From NCBI RefSeq assembly GCF_007830115.1, contig NZ_VLKP01000006.1, positions 149,540 to 213,539 of the forward strand: 64,000 bases of DNA. Direction: 5' to 3'. A program made the position numbers and the translations under genes. Source of the stretch: Aerolutibacter ruishenii. GTDB taxonomy: Bacteria > Pseudomonadota > Gammaproteobacteria > Xanthomonadales > Xanthomonadaceae. Of the stretch, positions 32,378 through 41,889 are shown in pieces. The notes under the pieces are model-generated. The model was not told the DNA's origin. It searched no databases and saw nothing but the letters and a program-made list of their open reading frames with translations. How positions within the stretch are numbered: the first letter of the stretch is position 1; every line of letters begins with the position of its first letter.

Positions 32378-33258
32378 GCGACTCGCAACAGCGGGATGCC
32401 ATCACGGTGGCGCCCCGCGCGCGCGATCATGTCACCCACGATGTGGTCGGCCTCGATAGGACCGCCACGCTGGATGTCGCGCAACATCGATGCGGTCAAT
32501 GTTGAACCGGACTCCGTCAACGACCGTTTCGTTCGCTCGATGGCGGGCTCGTCGGGCGCATGACCGGCTTCGCTGGCCACCGCGACGCAGTTGTCCAGCA
32601 GTTCCAAGGTGATCTCGTGCCCCGCCGGGGCAGCCATGATGTCGCCCACGGAAGCACGCATCAGGCAGGTGATGCCGGCCAGCGTGGCCAGGAACACCCA
32701 TTTGTCCCACATGTCCTGGACGATGCGCTGGCTGGGGCGCGCGTCGAAGCCGGCGTCGGACAGCATCGCGGTGATGTGCCGCATGCGCGGCGAGACGCTG
32801 CCGTCGCGCTCGCCGAAGGTCAGGCTGTGGGTGCGGTTGAGGTGGTGGACCACCCCCTCGCCATCGAGCGTCGCGGCGATATGGCACTGGCCGCCCAGCA
32901 CGCGCGAGGCGCCGAAGCGCGCGTCCAGCTCGTCCAGATGGCGCATGCCGTTGAGCAGCGGGAGGATGGCGGTCTCGGGACCGACCGCAGGCACCACGTC
33001 GTTGATGACGCCGGGCAGGTCGTAGGCCTTGCAACCAATGACCACCAGCTCAAATGGCGTGGCGAGCGTTTCGCGGGTGACGGTCTGCGGCGCGGCCAGG
33101 TCGATGTCGCCAAACGGGCTGCGCACGCGCAGGCCCTGGTCCGCCAACAGCTCCGCACGCCGCTCGCGCACCAGGAAGGTGACGTCGCGGCCCGCCGCGG
33201 CAAGCCGCCCGCCAAAGTAACCCCCTACGCCGCCGGCACCCACCACCAGGATCCGCAT
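32329..33258 (-). CDS. panE: 2-dehydropantoate 2-reductase (ketopantoate reductase family)
   Basis: An NADPH-dependent enzyme of the ApbA/PanE family, making pantoate for coenzyme A. 309 residues. The Rossmann motif VVGAGGVGGYFGGRLA opens the protein, NGMRHLDELDARFG follows, the catalytic Lys is in DKWVFLATLAGI and the Glu in GPIEADHIVGDM. GGAAAG lies six bases before the ATG at 33258. Paralogues of this family are common, so the exact substrate is not certain. Confidence 0.88.
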   Translation of the reverse strand: MRILVVGAGGVGGYFGGRLAAAGRDVTFLVRERRAELLADQGLRVRSPFGDIDLAAPQTVTRETLATPFELVVIGCKAYDLPGVINDVVPAVGPETAILPLLNGMRHLDELDARFGASRVLGGQCHIAATLDGEGVVHHLNRTHSLTFGERDGSVSPRMRHITAMLSDAGFDARPSQRIVQDMWDKWVFLATLAGITCLMRASVGDIMAAPAGHEITLELLDNCVAVASEAGHAPDEPAIERTKRSLTESGSTLTASMLRDIQRGGPIEADHIVGDMIARAGRHRDGIPLLRVAYAHLKAYEASRVRAS

Positions 33259-33386
33259 CGCCATCTTTCCCAATCTCGTGGTGTCCATCTTAGCGATCGC
33301 CTGCCGGCCGGTCGCCTGCGCGTCCGCGTCCGCGCATTCACCATGCGCCGTAGTATGCTCGGATGTCCCTACCTTGGAGCGAGTGG

Positions 33387-33860
33387 ATGAAGGTGATGCG
33401 ATGGATCGGCCTGGCGCTTGGCGCCGCCCTCCTGGCCAGTTGCGCCAGCGGCCCCGTGCGTCGCGTGTCCGAGCCAACGGCGCGTATCCAGCAGCTCACC
33501 GTCCGTGCCGATGGCAGCTGGTCCACCGAGCTGCGGATCGAGAACTTCAGCAGCATGGCCATGCGATTCGACCAGGTGGACCTGGCCCTGAGCGTGGCTG
33601 GCCAGGACGCCGGGCGCCTTGCCACGCAGCCGGCACTATCGATCGGCAAGGAATCGGCCGACGTGATCACCGTGACCCTCACCCCAGGCGCCGCCGCCAA
33701 GCTCGCCGTGGCGGATGCCCTCGCGGCCGGTCGCGGCGTGGACTACACCCTCAAGGGCACCATCGACGCCACGCCCGAAGAAGCCAAGCAGCGCACCTTC
33801 AAGATCGACCGCAGCAGCGCGCTGAGTCCGGCCCCCGGACTGTCCGGCGTGCTCCGCTGA
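33387..33860 (+). CDS. LEA14-like (LEA type 2) lipoprotein
   Basis: A 157-residue protein with a lipoprotein signal (LLASC, lipidation at Cys19) and a single beta-sandwich domain. The pattern WSTELRIENFSSMAMRFDQV followed by VDYTLKGTID resembles WHy/LEA-14 domains of periplasmic lipoproteins. GGAG precedes the ATG by about ten bases. Function unknown; possibly stress-related envelope protection. Confidence 0.7.
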   Translation: MKVMRWIGLALGAALLASCASGPVRRVSEPTARIQQLTVRADGSWSTELRIENFSSMAMRFDQVDLALSVAGQDAGRLATQPALSIGKESADVITVTLTPGAAAKLAVADALAAGRGVDYTLKGTIDATPEEAKQRTFKIDRSSALSPAPGLSGVLR

Positions 33861-33894
33861 TCCCCTCCCCAATTCCCATCGGCATCGGCCTGAC

Positions 33895-35685
33895 ATGAGC
33901 AGCTACAAAGCCCCCCTCAACGACATCCGCTTCGCCCTGTTCGATGTGATCGGCGCCGACGCGGAGTTCGAGCGCCTGGGCTTCGACGAGGCATCCCGCG
34001 ACGTGGTCGATGCGATCCTCGACGAAGCCGCGCGCTTCACCGAAACGGTGCTCGCGCCGCTCAATGCCGTGGGCGACCGCGAGGGCTGCACGCTGGACCA
34101 GGCCAGCGGCGACGTCACCGTGCCCACCGGTTTCAAGCAGGCCTTCGACCAGTTCGTGGACGGCGGCTGGACCGGCCTCAACTCACCGCCGGAATTCGGT
34201 GGCCAGGGCATGCCGCAGACGCTGGGCTTCCCGCTCAAGGAGATGATCAACTCCGCCAACCTGGCGTGGGGCAACTTCCCGCTGCTCTCGCATGGCGCGA
34301 CCGAGGCCCTGCTGCACTTCGGCACCGACTGGCAGCGCGAAGCGTTCCTCAAGCCGCTGGTGGACGGGCGCTGGACGGGCACCATGTGCCTCACCGAACC
34401 CCATTGCGGCAGCGACCTGGGCCTGCTCAAGACCCGCGCCGAGCCGCGCGCCGATGGCACTTACGCCGTCACCGGCACCAAGATCTTCATCACGGCCGGC
34501 GAGCACGCGCTGACCAACAACATCGTCCACCTGGTCCTGGCACGCCTGCCTGACGCCCCCGCCGGAGTGAAGGGCATCTCGCTGTTCGTGGTCCCCAAGT
34601 TCAAAGTCGGCCACCACGGCACCCAGGGCGAGCGCAACGCGGTGCGCTGCGGCAGCCTGGAACACAAGATGGGCATCCACGGCTCGGCCACCTGCGTGAT
34701 GAACTTCGATGGCGCCGAGGGCTATATGGTCGGCGACCCCAACAAGGGCCTCGTGGGCATGTTCGCCATGATGAACTCCGCGCGCCTGGGCGTGGGCCTG
34801 CAGGGCCTGGGCCTGTCCGAGCGCGCGCAGCAGAACGCATTGCGTTACGCCCGGGAGCGCCTGCAGATGCGCGCCCTGTCCGGTCCGAGGTTCCCGGACA
34901 AGCCCGCCGACCCGATCATCGTGCACCCCGACGTGCGCCGCATGCTGTTGACCTGCAAGGCGCTGATCGAAGGCGGCCGCGTGATGTCCTACCACGCCGG
35001 CGTGCAACTCGACATTGCCCGCTCCTCCACCGACGCCGCCGAACGCGAGCAGGCCGACGCGCTGGCGGGCTTCCTCACCCCCATCGTCAAGGCCTGCCTG
35101 ACCGAATGGGGCGTGGAATGCACGTACAACGCGTTGCAGTGCTTCGGCGGGCACGGTTACATCGCCGAGCACGGCATGGAGCAACTGGCGCGCGACGCAC
35201 GCATCACCACGCTGTACGAGGGCACCACCGGCATCCAGGCGCTGGACCTGCTGGGGCGCAAGATCATGCAGCTCAAGGGCGCCGGGCTGCGCGCGTTCCT
35301 CGCCATGGTCGATCGGTTCTGTGCGGAAAACGCCGGCAACGCGGCCGTCAGCGAGTTCATCGACCCGCTGCGCGGGCAGGCCACCCAGTGGCAGCAGCTC
35401 ACCCAGCAGATCGGCCAGCGCGCTGCGGCCAACCCGGACGAGGTGGGCGCCGCCGCCTACGACTACCTGATGTATTCGGGATACGTGGTGCTGGCCTACT
35501 GGTGGGCACGCAGCGTGGCCGCCAGCGAGGCGTCGTCGCAGTCGGAGGCGTTCAAGGCGAGCAAGCGCGAGACCGCCCGCTTCTATTTCGCGCGCCTCCT
35601 GCCACGTACGCTGGCCCATGCCGCGGCCATCGAAAGTGGCGCCGGCACGCTCACCACGCTGGACGCGGACGCGTTCGACGCCTGA
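33895..35685 (+). CDS. Acyl-CoA dehydrogenase with C-terminal extension
   Basis: A flavoenzyme of 596 residues, the large ACAD type (DmdC/FadE-like) with N-terminal, middle, C-terminal and extra C-terminal (PF12806) domains. MCLTEPHCGSDLG is the FAD-binding middle motif, AEHGMEQLARDARI and LYEGTTGIQALDL carry the C-terminal FAD-binding and catalytic region. The acyl chain used cannot be told; family members include 3-methylthiopropanoyl-CoA dehydrogenase. No other beta-oxidation gene is adjacent. Confidence 0.93.
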   Translation: MSSYKAPLNDIRFALFDVIGADAEFERLGFDEASRDVVDAILDEAARFTETVLAPLNAVGDREGCTLDQASGDVTVPTGFKQAFDQFVDGGWTGLNSPPEFGGQGMPQTLGFPLKEMINSANLAWGNFPLLSHGATEALLHFGTDWQREAFLKPLVDGRWTGTMCLTEPHCGSDLGLLKTRAEPRADGTYAVTGTKIFITAGEHALTNNIVHLVLARLPDAPAGVKGISLFVVPKFKVGHHGTQGERNAVRCGSLEHKMGIHGSATCVMNFDGAEGYMVGDPNKGLVGMFAMMNSARLGVGLQGLGLSERAQQNALRYARERLQMRALSGPRFPDKPADPIIVHPDVRRMLLTCKALIEGGRVMSYHAGVQLDIARSSTDAAEREQADALAGFLTPIVKACLTEWGVECTYNALQCFGGHGYIAEHGMEQLARDARITTLYEGTTGIQALDLLGRKIMQLKGAGLRAFLAMVDRFCAENAGNAAVSEFIDPLRGQATQWQQLTQQIGQRAAANPDEVGAAAYDYLMYSGYVVLAYWWARSVAASEASSQSEAFKASKRETARFYFARLLPRTLAHAAAIESGAGTLTTLDADAFDA

Positions 35686-35801
35686 ACGCAGGACCGGAAG
35701 CGCGGACCGGGACTGCCCGTCCGCGCTTCGCGCAACGTGGCCTCCGGACATGGCGCGGGGGTAGCGAAATCGTCACCAAAGGCGTATATCCTTGGTCTCC
35801 A

Positions 35802-36491
35802 ATGGAGACAGACAGAGCGATCCTGCGCCTTGTCCAATCCGGAACGCTCGCCGACCACGGGTGGCGTGATCCGGATGGTCCCCGCTTCACTCCGCGCATC
35901 GTGCCGCGCAACCCCATCGAACAGCTCAACGCCGTCCGCCTGCTGGCCCTGGACGCGCACGGCCGCGCCCTGGACTGGATCAACTGGCAGGATGCCGCCT
36001 GCCTGTACGCGCGCGAGGCCGTGGCCTGGACCTTGGGTGATCCCTGCATGGAAGTGCATGGCGGTACCTGCCGCCGCACCGGTGAGCGCAGCCTCATCGC
36101 CCTGCACCCGATCGTCGCCGCCCGAGGGCGCCCGCACGCACGCGCACTGTCGCCCACGCCGGCACTGAGCAACCCGGCGCTGTTCGCACGCGACGGCTAC
36201 CTGTGCCTTTACTGCGGGCGAGGCTTCGGTCGCGCCCACCTCACCCGCGACCACGTGCTGCCGGTGTCGAAAGGCGGGCGCGACACCTGGGAAAACGTCG
36301 TCGCCGCCTGCTTCCCGTGTAATTCGCGCAAGAGCAACCGCACCCCCCAGCAGGCCGACATGCCGCTGCTGGCAGTGCCCTACCGGCCCAGTTGGATCGA
36401 GCACCTGATCCTCTCCAACCGCAACATCCTGGCCGACCAGATGGCCTTCCTGAAGAACCAGTTGCCACGCAACGCGCGCTCACAGGCCTGA
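35802..36491 (+). CDS. HNH endonuclease-family protein
   Basis: A 229-residue protein. The C-terminal half is an HNH domain: CLYCGRGFGRAHLTRDHVLP (first zinc CxxC and the catalytic His), KGGRDTWENVVAACFPCN (Asn and the second CxxC) and SRKSNR. The N-terminal half (QLNAVRLLALDAHGRALDWI) is not recognised. Small stand-alone HNH proteins of this type are widespread in Xanthomonadaceae; the nucleic-acid target is unknown. It has no partner methylase. Confidence 0.85.
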   Translation: METDRAILRLVQSGTLADHGWRDPDGPRFTPRIVPRNPIEQLNAVRLLALDAHGRALDWINWQDAACLYAREAVAWTLGDPCMEVHGGTCRRTGERSLIALHPIVAARGRPHARALSPTPALSNPALFARDGYLCLYCGRGFGRAHLTRDHVLPVSKGGRDTWENVVAACFPCNSRKSNRTPQQADMPLLAVPYRPSWIEHLILSNRNILADQMAFLKNQLPRNARSQA

Positions 36492-36603
36492 GCGCCCCCG
36501 GCAAAGCCGCCCCTCCACACACACTTGCGACGCTTCGCCCGCGTTGACGATTGCCCGTGCCTCCGCAACACTCGACCGAATCAATCCGCAGCGGGTAATC
36601 CAG

Positions 36604-37749
36604 ATGTCCCTGACGCTTGGCCTGACCGGCATGGATCCGGCCACCGAAACCACGCTCAAAAGCGCGTTCTCCGAAGCCAACGCGGACATGGCCGGTGCCT
36701 GGTCGCTGGTGCCGGAAGGGGACGCGACTTACGTGGTCGTGGACATGGATACCCTGTACGGCCCCATGAGCTGGTTGCGGCTGCATGCCGCGGACAAGAA
36801 GGTCATCGGCCTGACGACCGCCGCGCGTACCCAGACCGACTACCGCCTGGAGCGCCCCATTTCGGTCCAGGGCCTGGCGACCATCCTGCGGGACATCGCC
36901 GGTGCCAGCGACCAGCCGGCTACCCAACCCCAGCCCCAGCCCCAGGCCGCTGTCCCCGAGGCGGCGCAGATCGAGGCAATTGCGCCATCCCCGTTGTCGC
37001 CGGAATACTTCACGGATCTGGCGGCTTCCATCCCCTCCGCGCCCTGGCAGGCCCCTGCGGCGGGATCCGGGTCCGAACCCGAGCGGGAGACGGAGACGGA
37101 GACGGAGCGGGAGCAGCAGCCGGAGCGGCAGCCGGAATCAGAGCCGATCCCCACCAGCCCGCCGGCCGCGGCAGCGCCCCCGTCCCCCATCGCCACGACG
37201 CTGCTCGAGTGGCTTGCGTCTGGCCGGCTCAAGGGCCGTGGTCGCATCCGCAGCGGCAACGTGACGGTGTTGATCGACAGCGACCAGCAGACATACCACG
37301 GACCGACTTCGCTCAAGCCGCTGACCGAGCTCTTCGCGCAGGCCATGGATCCCGAGGGTTTCGAGCCGGTCAACGAGGCTGCATGGGACCACGACACCGC
37401 CTCGCTGGGAGGCGCGCAGCCGCTCTCCCGCCTGGTGTGGTTCGGCAGCCTGCTCAGCGGCAACGGTACGTTGGCGACAGGCTACGACCCCAACGACCGC
37501 TTCCGCCTGCTGAAGTGGCCGCAGACCGAGCGCGAATACCCCAAGCACTTCCGCATCGCCACCGTGATGATGAAGGGACCGGCCACCCTGGCCGATATCA
37601 CCGAAGCCAGCGGCGTCGCGTGGCAAGAGGTCAATGACTTCGTCAATGCGAACCTGGCCACCGGCTTCGCCGAGCCCTACCGCGAACCCGACCCCGAGCC
37701 GGATACCGGTAAATCCGGTGGGCTGTTCGGGCGCCTTCGCGGCCGCTGA
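36604..37749 (+). CDS. Hypothetical protein with a Q/E/P-rich linker between two domains
   Basis: A 381-residue soluble protein. Residues 1 to about 110 form an alpha/beta domain (TYVVVDMDTLYGPMSWLRLH near residue 45). About 112-190 are low complexity, with QPQPQPQ and a Glu/Thr-repeat segment. About 195-370 form a second domain (LLEWLASGRLKGRGRIRSG; FRIATVMMKGPATLADIT) that could include a winged helix. It ends GLFGRLRGR. No family name is recognised. Confidence 0.7.
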   Translation: MSLTLGLTGMDPATETTLKSAFSEANADMAGAWSLVPEGDATYVVVDMDTLYGPMSWLRLHAADKKVIGLTTAARTQTDYRLERPISVQGLATILRDIAGASDQPATQPQPQPQAAVPEAAQIEAIAPSPLSPEYFTDLAASIPSAPWQAPAAGSGSEPERETETETEREQQPERQPESEPIPTSPPAAAAPPSPIATTLLEWLASGRLKGRGRIRSGNVTVLIDSDQQTYHGPTSLKPLTELFAQAMDPEGFEPVNEAAWDHDTASLGGAQPLSRLVWFGSLLSGNGTLATGYDPNDRFRLLKWPQTEREYPKHFRIATVMMKGPATLADITEASGVAWQEVNDFVNANLATGFAEPYREPDPEPDTGKSGGLFGRLRGR

Positions 37750-37845
37750 ACCATCGCCTTGCCGCCCCGGCGTACGGGGCGGTATGCCTTGCCCGGCCTC
37801 CGGCGTCGCGGGACAATGACCGGCTTACCGTCATACTGCGATGTG

Positions 37846-39768
37846 ATGATCGATCCGCAACGCTATCCGCGCCTGTCGCGCATTGCCCTGCCTGCCGACC
37901 TGCGCCAGTTCCCGGAGTCGGAGCTGCCGGCGATCGCCGATGAACTGCGCGCCTACCTGATCGAACAGGTGGCCAAGGTCGGTGGGCATTTCGGCGCTGG
38001 CCTTGGCGTGATCGAACTCACCGTGGCCCTGCACTGGCTGTACGAGACCCCCGCCGACCGCCTGGTCTGGGACGTCGGCCACCAGTGCTACCCGCACAAG
38101 ATCCTCACCGGCCGCCGCGACACGATCAGCACGGTCAAGCAGAAGGATGGCGTGGCGCCGTTCCCCAAGCGCGAGGAATCCGAGTACGACACCTTTGGCG
38201 TCGGCCATTCGTCGACCTCGATCTCCGCCGCGCTGGGCATGGCGATCGCCCTGCAGCGCATGGGCGACGAGCGCAAGGTCGTGGCGGTGATCGGCGACGG
38301 TGCGATCACCGGCGGCATGGCCTTCGAAGCGCTCGCCCACGGCGGTGGCATGGGTGACCAGCCCGGCGGCGAGGAGCCCAACCTGCTGGTGATCCTCAAC
38401 GACAACCAGATGTCGATCTCGGAGAACGTCGGTGGCGTCACGCGCATGCTCGGCCGGCTCTCCGGCAGCCGCACGCTCAACGCCATCCGCGAGGGCGGCA
38501 AGAAACTGCTGGGCGACAAGCACGGCGCGCCGGCGCGCTTCGTCAAGCGCTGGGAAGAGCAGTGGAAGGGCATGGTGCTGCCGTCCACGTTCTTCGAGGA
38601 GCTCGGCTTCCACTACACCGGCCCCATCGATGGCCATGACATGGACGCGCTGGTCGGCGCGCTGAAGACGCTCAAGGGCCTGAAGGGTCCGCAGCTGCTG
38701 CACATCATCACCACCAAGGGCAAGGGTTACGAACTCGCCGAGGGCGACCAGATCGGCTACCACGCGGTCAGCCCGTTCGACCCGGCGCAAGGCATGGTCA
38801 GCAAGGGCGGCGCGAAGAAGCCCACCTACACCGATGTGTTCGGCGACTGGCTGTGCGACATGGCCGCCACCGACCCCAAGCTGATGGGCATCACCCCGGC
38901 GATGCGCGAAGGCTCGGGCCTGGTGCGCTTCAGCAAGGAGTACCCGCAGCGCTATTTCGACGTGGCCATCGCCGAGCAGCATGCGGTGACCCTGGCCGCG
39001 GGCATGGCCTGCGAAGGCGTAAAGCCCGTCGTCGCGATCTACTCCACCTTCCTGCAGCGCGGTTACGACCAGCTGGTGCACGACGTCGCCATCCAGGGCC
39101 TCGACGTATTGTTCGCGATCGACCGCGGCGGCGTGGTCGGCCCGGACGGCGCCACCCACGCCGGCAACCTCGACCTGAGCTACCTGCGCTGCGTGCCCAA
39201 CATGCTGGTGATGGCACCGGCCGACGAGAACGAGTGCCGGCAGATGCTCACCACCGGCCACCTGCACCCGGGCCCGGCGGCGGTGCGCTATCCGCGCGGC
39301 ACGGGCCCCGGCGTGGCGGTGCAGGCGGAACTGCAACCACTGCCGATCGGCCAGGCGCAGCTGCGGCGCGAAGGCCACGGCGTTGCGCTGCTGGCGTTTG
39401 GCGCCATCGTGCCGGCCGCCGAACAGGTCGGCGCGGATTTGGGCCTGACCGTGGTCAACATGCGCTTCGTCAAGCCGCTGGACCGCGACATGCTCCTGTC
39501 GCTGGCCAAGGCCCACGACGGATTCGTCACCCTGGAAGACAACGTGGTGGCCGGCGGCGCCGGCAGCGGCGTGGCCGAGCTGCTGGCCGCCGAAGGCATC
39601 ACGATGCCCGTGCTGCACCTGGGCCTGCCGGATGCGTTCCAGCACCATGCCAGTCGTGAGCAGCTGCTCGCGGAGGCCGGCCTGGACGCCGCCGGCATCC
39701 GCCATTCGGTTTTGGCGCGCTGGCCGCAACTCGCTTCAGGGGCGGCACACCACAGCGCCGTGGGCTGA
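37846..39768 (+). CDS. dxs: 1-deoxy-D-xylulose-5-phosphate synthase
   Basis: First, thiamine-diphosphate-dependent step of the MEP isoprenoid pathway. 640 residues. [19 protein letters not shown] and the ThDP motif [18 protein letters not shown] followed by [13 protein letters not shown] are intact. The C-terminal half has the pyrimidine-binding [12 protein letters not shown] and [12 protein letters not shown]. The ATG at 37846 is chosen on homology; an in-frame ATG ten codons upstream is possible. Confidence 0.97.
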   Translation: MIDPQRYPRLSRIALPADLRQFPESELPAIADELRAYLIEQVAKVGGHFGAGLGVIELTVALHWLYETPADRLVWDVGHQCYPHKILTGRRDTISTVKQKDGVAPFPKREESEYDTFGVGHSSTSISAALGMAIALQRMGDERKVVAVIGDGAITGGMAFEALAHGGGMGDQPGGEEPNLLVILNDNQMSISENVGGVTRMLGRLSGSRTLNAIREGGKKLLGDKHGAPARFVKRWEEQWKGMVLPSTFFEELGFHYTGPIDGHDMDALVGALKTLKGLKGPQLLHIITTKGKGYELAEGDQIGYHAVSPFDPAQGMVSKGGAKKPTYTDVFGDWLCDMAATDPKLMGITPAMREGSGLVRFSKEYPQRYFDVAIAEQHAVTLAAGMACEGVKPVVAIYSTFLQRGYDQLVHDVAIQGLDVLFAIDRGGVVGPDGATHAGNLDLSYLRCVPNMLVMAPADENECRQMLTTGHLHPGPAAVRYPRGTGPGVAVQAELQPLPIGQAQLRREGHGVALLAFGAIVPAAEQVGADLGLTVVNMRFVKPLDRDMLLSLAKAHDGFVTLEDNVVAGGAGSGVAELLAAEGITMPVLHLGLPDAFQHHASREQLLAEAGLDAAGIRHSVLARWPQLASGAAHHSAVG

Positions 39769-39824
39769 GAGGCGCGCCCCGATCCCGGCGGGGCCCATGC
39801 GCGGCGCCCCCCCCCCGCTGCCCG

Positions 39825-40859
39825 TCACTCCGGCGCGACGACCTCGTAGCCCCGCGCACGCAGGCGCTCGAGCCAGCCCGTTTCACCCAGCATCGAGTCC
39901 ATCGGCAACACCGCGAAGGTGTCACGGTTGCGCTCAAGCGCCGTGTCCACCGCCTTCAGCCATTGGGCTTCCGAGCGCGCGCGGCCATCGGCAAGGCCAA
40001 GTTCCGCGGCCAGTTCGCTTTCGAAGAAGGTGTCGTCGCATTCACGCCGCCGGTTGGCCAGCGTCAACGCCGAGAGCGTCGCAACATCGCCTTCGGCCCA
40101 CGCGTTCGCACGCAGCGTCGCCTGGGCCACGTCGTGCTCCAGCTTGTCCAGCACCTCACGCACGCAACCCGTCTCGTCCACCCGCGAACGGATGACGGTC
40201 TTCGCCGCGCCCTTGACGTCCTTCACTTCGGTTTTCACCGAGGTGCTGACGCGTTCGACGTCGTGCTGCTTGACCACCGCACCGATGCGCTCGTAAACCG
40301 CGCCGGCACCGACCAGCCCGGCGCGCTCCAGCGCCGCCCCATACAACTTGCTTGCCGCAAACGACGGACGGAGCTCCTCGATGTCGTCGTCCTTGGGCAG
40401 GTACTGCTGCCGCAGCTGTGTCCAGCGCGCATACAGGGGCGCGGGCAACACGTCCCGCAACGTCTTGCCGTCGGGGTTCTTGCGCGCCTTGAGCAGCGTC
40501 GGCATGGCAAACGCCGCACGGAACATGCCACCCATTCCGACGGATACCGCCACGTGCGGGGCACCAATGATCTGCCTGCTGCGCGCCAGCACGCGCTCGG
40601 CCTGCGGCGAATACCACTCCAGTCCCTTGGGAACCGGCGACACGGTGCCGAAGACCCACAGCGTGTTGTCGCCCTTGCGTACCTGCCACAAGCCGGGGCC
40701 GGCCTTCAGGCCGTTCACCGGTACCGGCGCAGCATCCACGATGGGCAATGGTGCGCTGGCAGCTGGCGGGGGCACCGGCTGCCCGGGCTGCGCATCCGCC
40801 ATTGCACTTCCCGACGACACCAGCAGACACAGCAGCGCCGCACGTCCTACGTTCCGCAT
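39825..40859 (-). CDS. TraB/GumN-family exported protein
   Basis: A 344-residue protein with a signal peptide (residues 1-20) and the TraB/GumN pattern: GLWQVRKGDNTLWVFGTVSP, conserved acidic and histidine positions, and NRRRECDDTFFE near residue 270. GumN was named from the Xanthomonas gum cluster; the family resembles TIKI/EreA-type metal proteases. GGAG lies six bases before the ATG. A ten-base C tract at 39807-39816 follows the gene. Confidence 0.85.
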   Translation of the reverse strand: MRNVGRAALLCLLVSSGSAMADAQPGQPVPPPAASAPLPIVDAAPVPVNGLKAGPGLWQVRKGDNTLWVFGTVSPVPKGLEWYSPQAERVLARSRQIIGAPHVAVSVGMGGMFRAAFAMPTLLKARKNPDGKTLRDVLPAPLYARWTQLRQQYLPKDDDIEELRPSFAASKLYGAALERAGLVGAGAVYERIGAVVKQHDVERVSTSVKTEVKDVKGAAKTVIRSRVDETGCVREVLDKLEHDVAQATLRANAWAEGDVATLSALTLANRRRECDDTFFESELAAELGLADGRARSEAQWLKAVDTALERNRDTFAVLPMDSMLGETGWLERLRARGYEVVAPE

Positions 40860-41037
40860 ACAGACTCCGTTCCCATCCATGAAGCCGGGTGTGACATGGC
40901 GAGCCATGCGAAAGTTCAATCGAATCGCGCCTGCGTGCGTACCGGCGGGACGGCTGCCGTAAACCTGGGAGGAAGCACCCCAAAACGAAAACAGCGACCC
41001 GGATTGCTCCGAAGGCCGCTGTTCGCGATGTGCAAGT

Positions 41038-41114
41038 TGGTCGGGACGGCCGGATTTGAACCGACGACCCTCTGCCCCCCAGGCAGATGCGCTACCAGGC
41101 TGCGCTACGCCCCG
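41038..41114 (-). tRNA. tRNA-Pro (GGG)
   Basis: 77 nt including CCA. The acceptor stem CGGGGCG pairs with CGTCCCG, and the anticodon loop CTGGGGG gives anticodon GGG. A TATACT -10 box (41152-41157) lies upstream, but a matching -35 box is weak. Confidence 0.97.
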
Positions 41115-41168
41115 ACTGAACCTGCAATGTCCCGCCTCGCGGCGGCCGGAAAGTATAACCGTTTTTCG

Positions 41169-41525
41169 TCAGCGCTTGAGCAGCTGCAGTACTTCTTCCA
41201 GCTCCATCCGCACCTGCTTGATGATCTGCGAGCTCAGCGCGGACTCGTCCTTCGCCGACTCGCCCTCCAGCCGCAGGCGGGCGCCGCCGATGGTGTAGCC
41301 CTGCTCGTACAGCAGCCCGCGGATCTGCCGCACCATCAGCACCTCGTGGCGCTGGTAGTAGCGGCGGTTGCCGCGGCGCTTGACCGGATTCAGCGAAGGG
41401 AACTCCGTCTCCCAGTAGCGCAGCACGTGCGGCTTGACGTCGCACAGCTCGCTGACCTCACCGATGGTGAAGTAGCGCTTGGCCGGGATCGGCGGAAGTT
41501 CGCGGTTGCTGCCGGGATCAAGCAT
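41169..41525 (-). CDS. MerR-family transcriptional regulator
   Basis: A 118-residue regulator: winged helix-turn-helix ([20 protein letters not shown], then WETEF), a wing ([13 protein letters not shown]) and a short coiled coil ([15 protein letters not shown]). No effector domain is visible. It overlaps ihfA by 8 bp, the usual place of this small MerR gene in gammaproteobacteria. Target unknown. Confidence 0.92.
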   Translation of the reverse strand: MLDPGSNRELPPIPAKRYFTIGEVSELCDVKPHVLRYWETEFPSLNPVKRRGNRRYYQRHEVLMVRQIRGLLYEQGYTIGGARLRLEGESAKDESALSSQIIKQVRMELEEVLQLLKR

Positions 41526-41820
41526 TCACACCTCCAGCGTAGGCTTCGACGCGCTCCTTGAGCTTCTGCCCGGGACGGAACGTCACCACCGTACGCGCCG
41601 AAATCGGAATCTCCTCGCCGGTCTTCGGATTCCGGCCGGGCCGCTGGTTCTTGCGGCGCAGGTCGAAGTTGCCGAAGCCCGACAGTTTCACCTGCCGGCC
41701 CTGCTCCAGCGCCTCGCGGAGCGCGTCGAAGAACGCATCGACGAACTCCTTTGCCTCGCGCTTGTTGAGTCCGACCTCGTCGAACAGGCGCTCGGCCATT
41801 TCAGCCTTGGTCAAAGCCAC
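41518..41820 (-). CDS. ihfA: Integration host factor subunit alpha
   Basis: DNA-bending protein of the HU/IHF family, partner of IhfB. 100 residues starting [20 protein letters not shown] from a GTG, with [20 protein letters not shown], the DNA-minor-groove arm with its Pro. The start is set by homology. It lies at the end of the thrS-to-ihfA cluster. Confidence 0.95.
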   Translation of the reverse strand: MALTKAEMAERLFDEVGLNKREAKEFVDAFFDALREALEQGRQVKLSGFGNFDLRRKNQRPGRNPKTGEEIPISARTVVTFRPGQKLKERVEAYAGGVNA

Positions 41821-41837
41821 ATCGTTCCCCTGTTTAC

Positions 41838-41864
41838 GCTGGCCCGGACGCCGTCCGGACCAGC
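41838..41864 (-). repeat. Hairpin between pheT and ihfA
   Basis: 12-bp arms (41838-41849 with 41853-41864) with one mismatch and a 3-nt loop, ending 17 bp before the ihfA GTG. No U tract follows, so it is not a normal terminator. It could limit or time ihfA translation. Confidence 0.5.
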
Positions 41865-41889
41865 GGTATTGCAACTGCGTGCGACAGTG

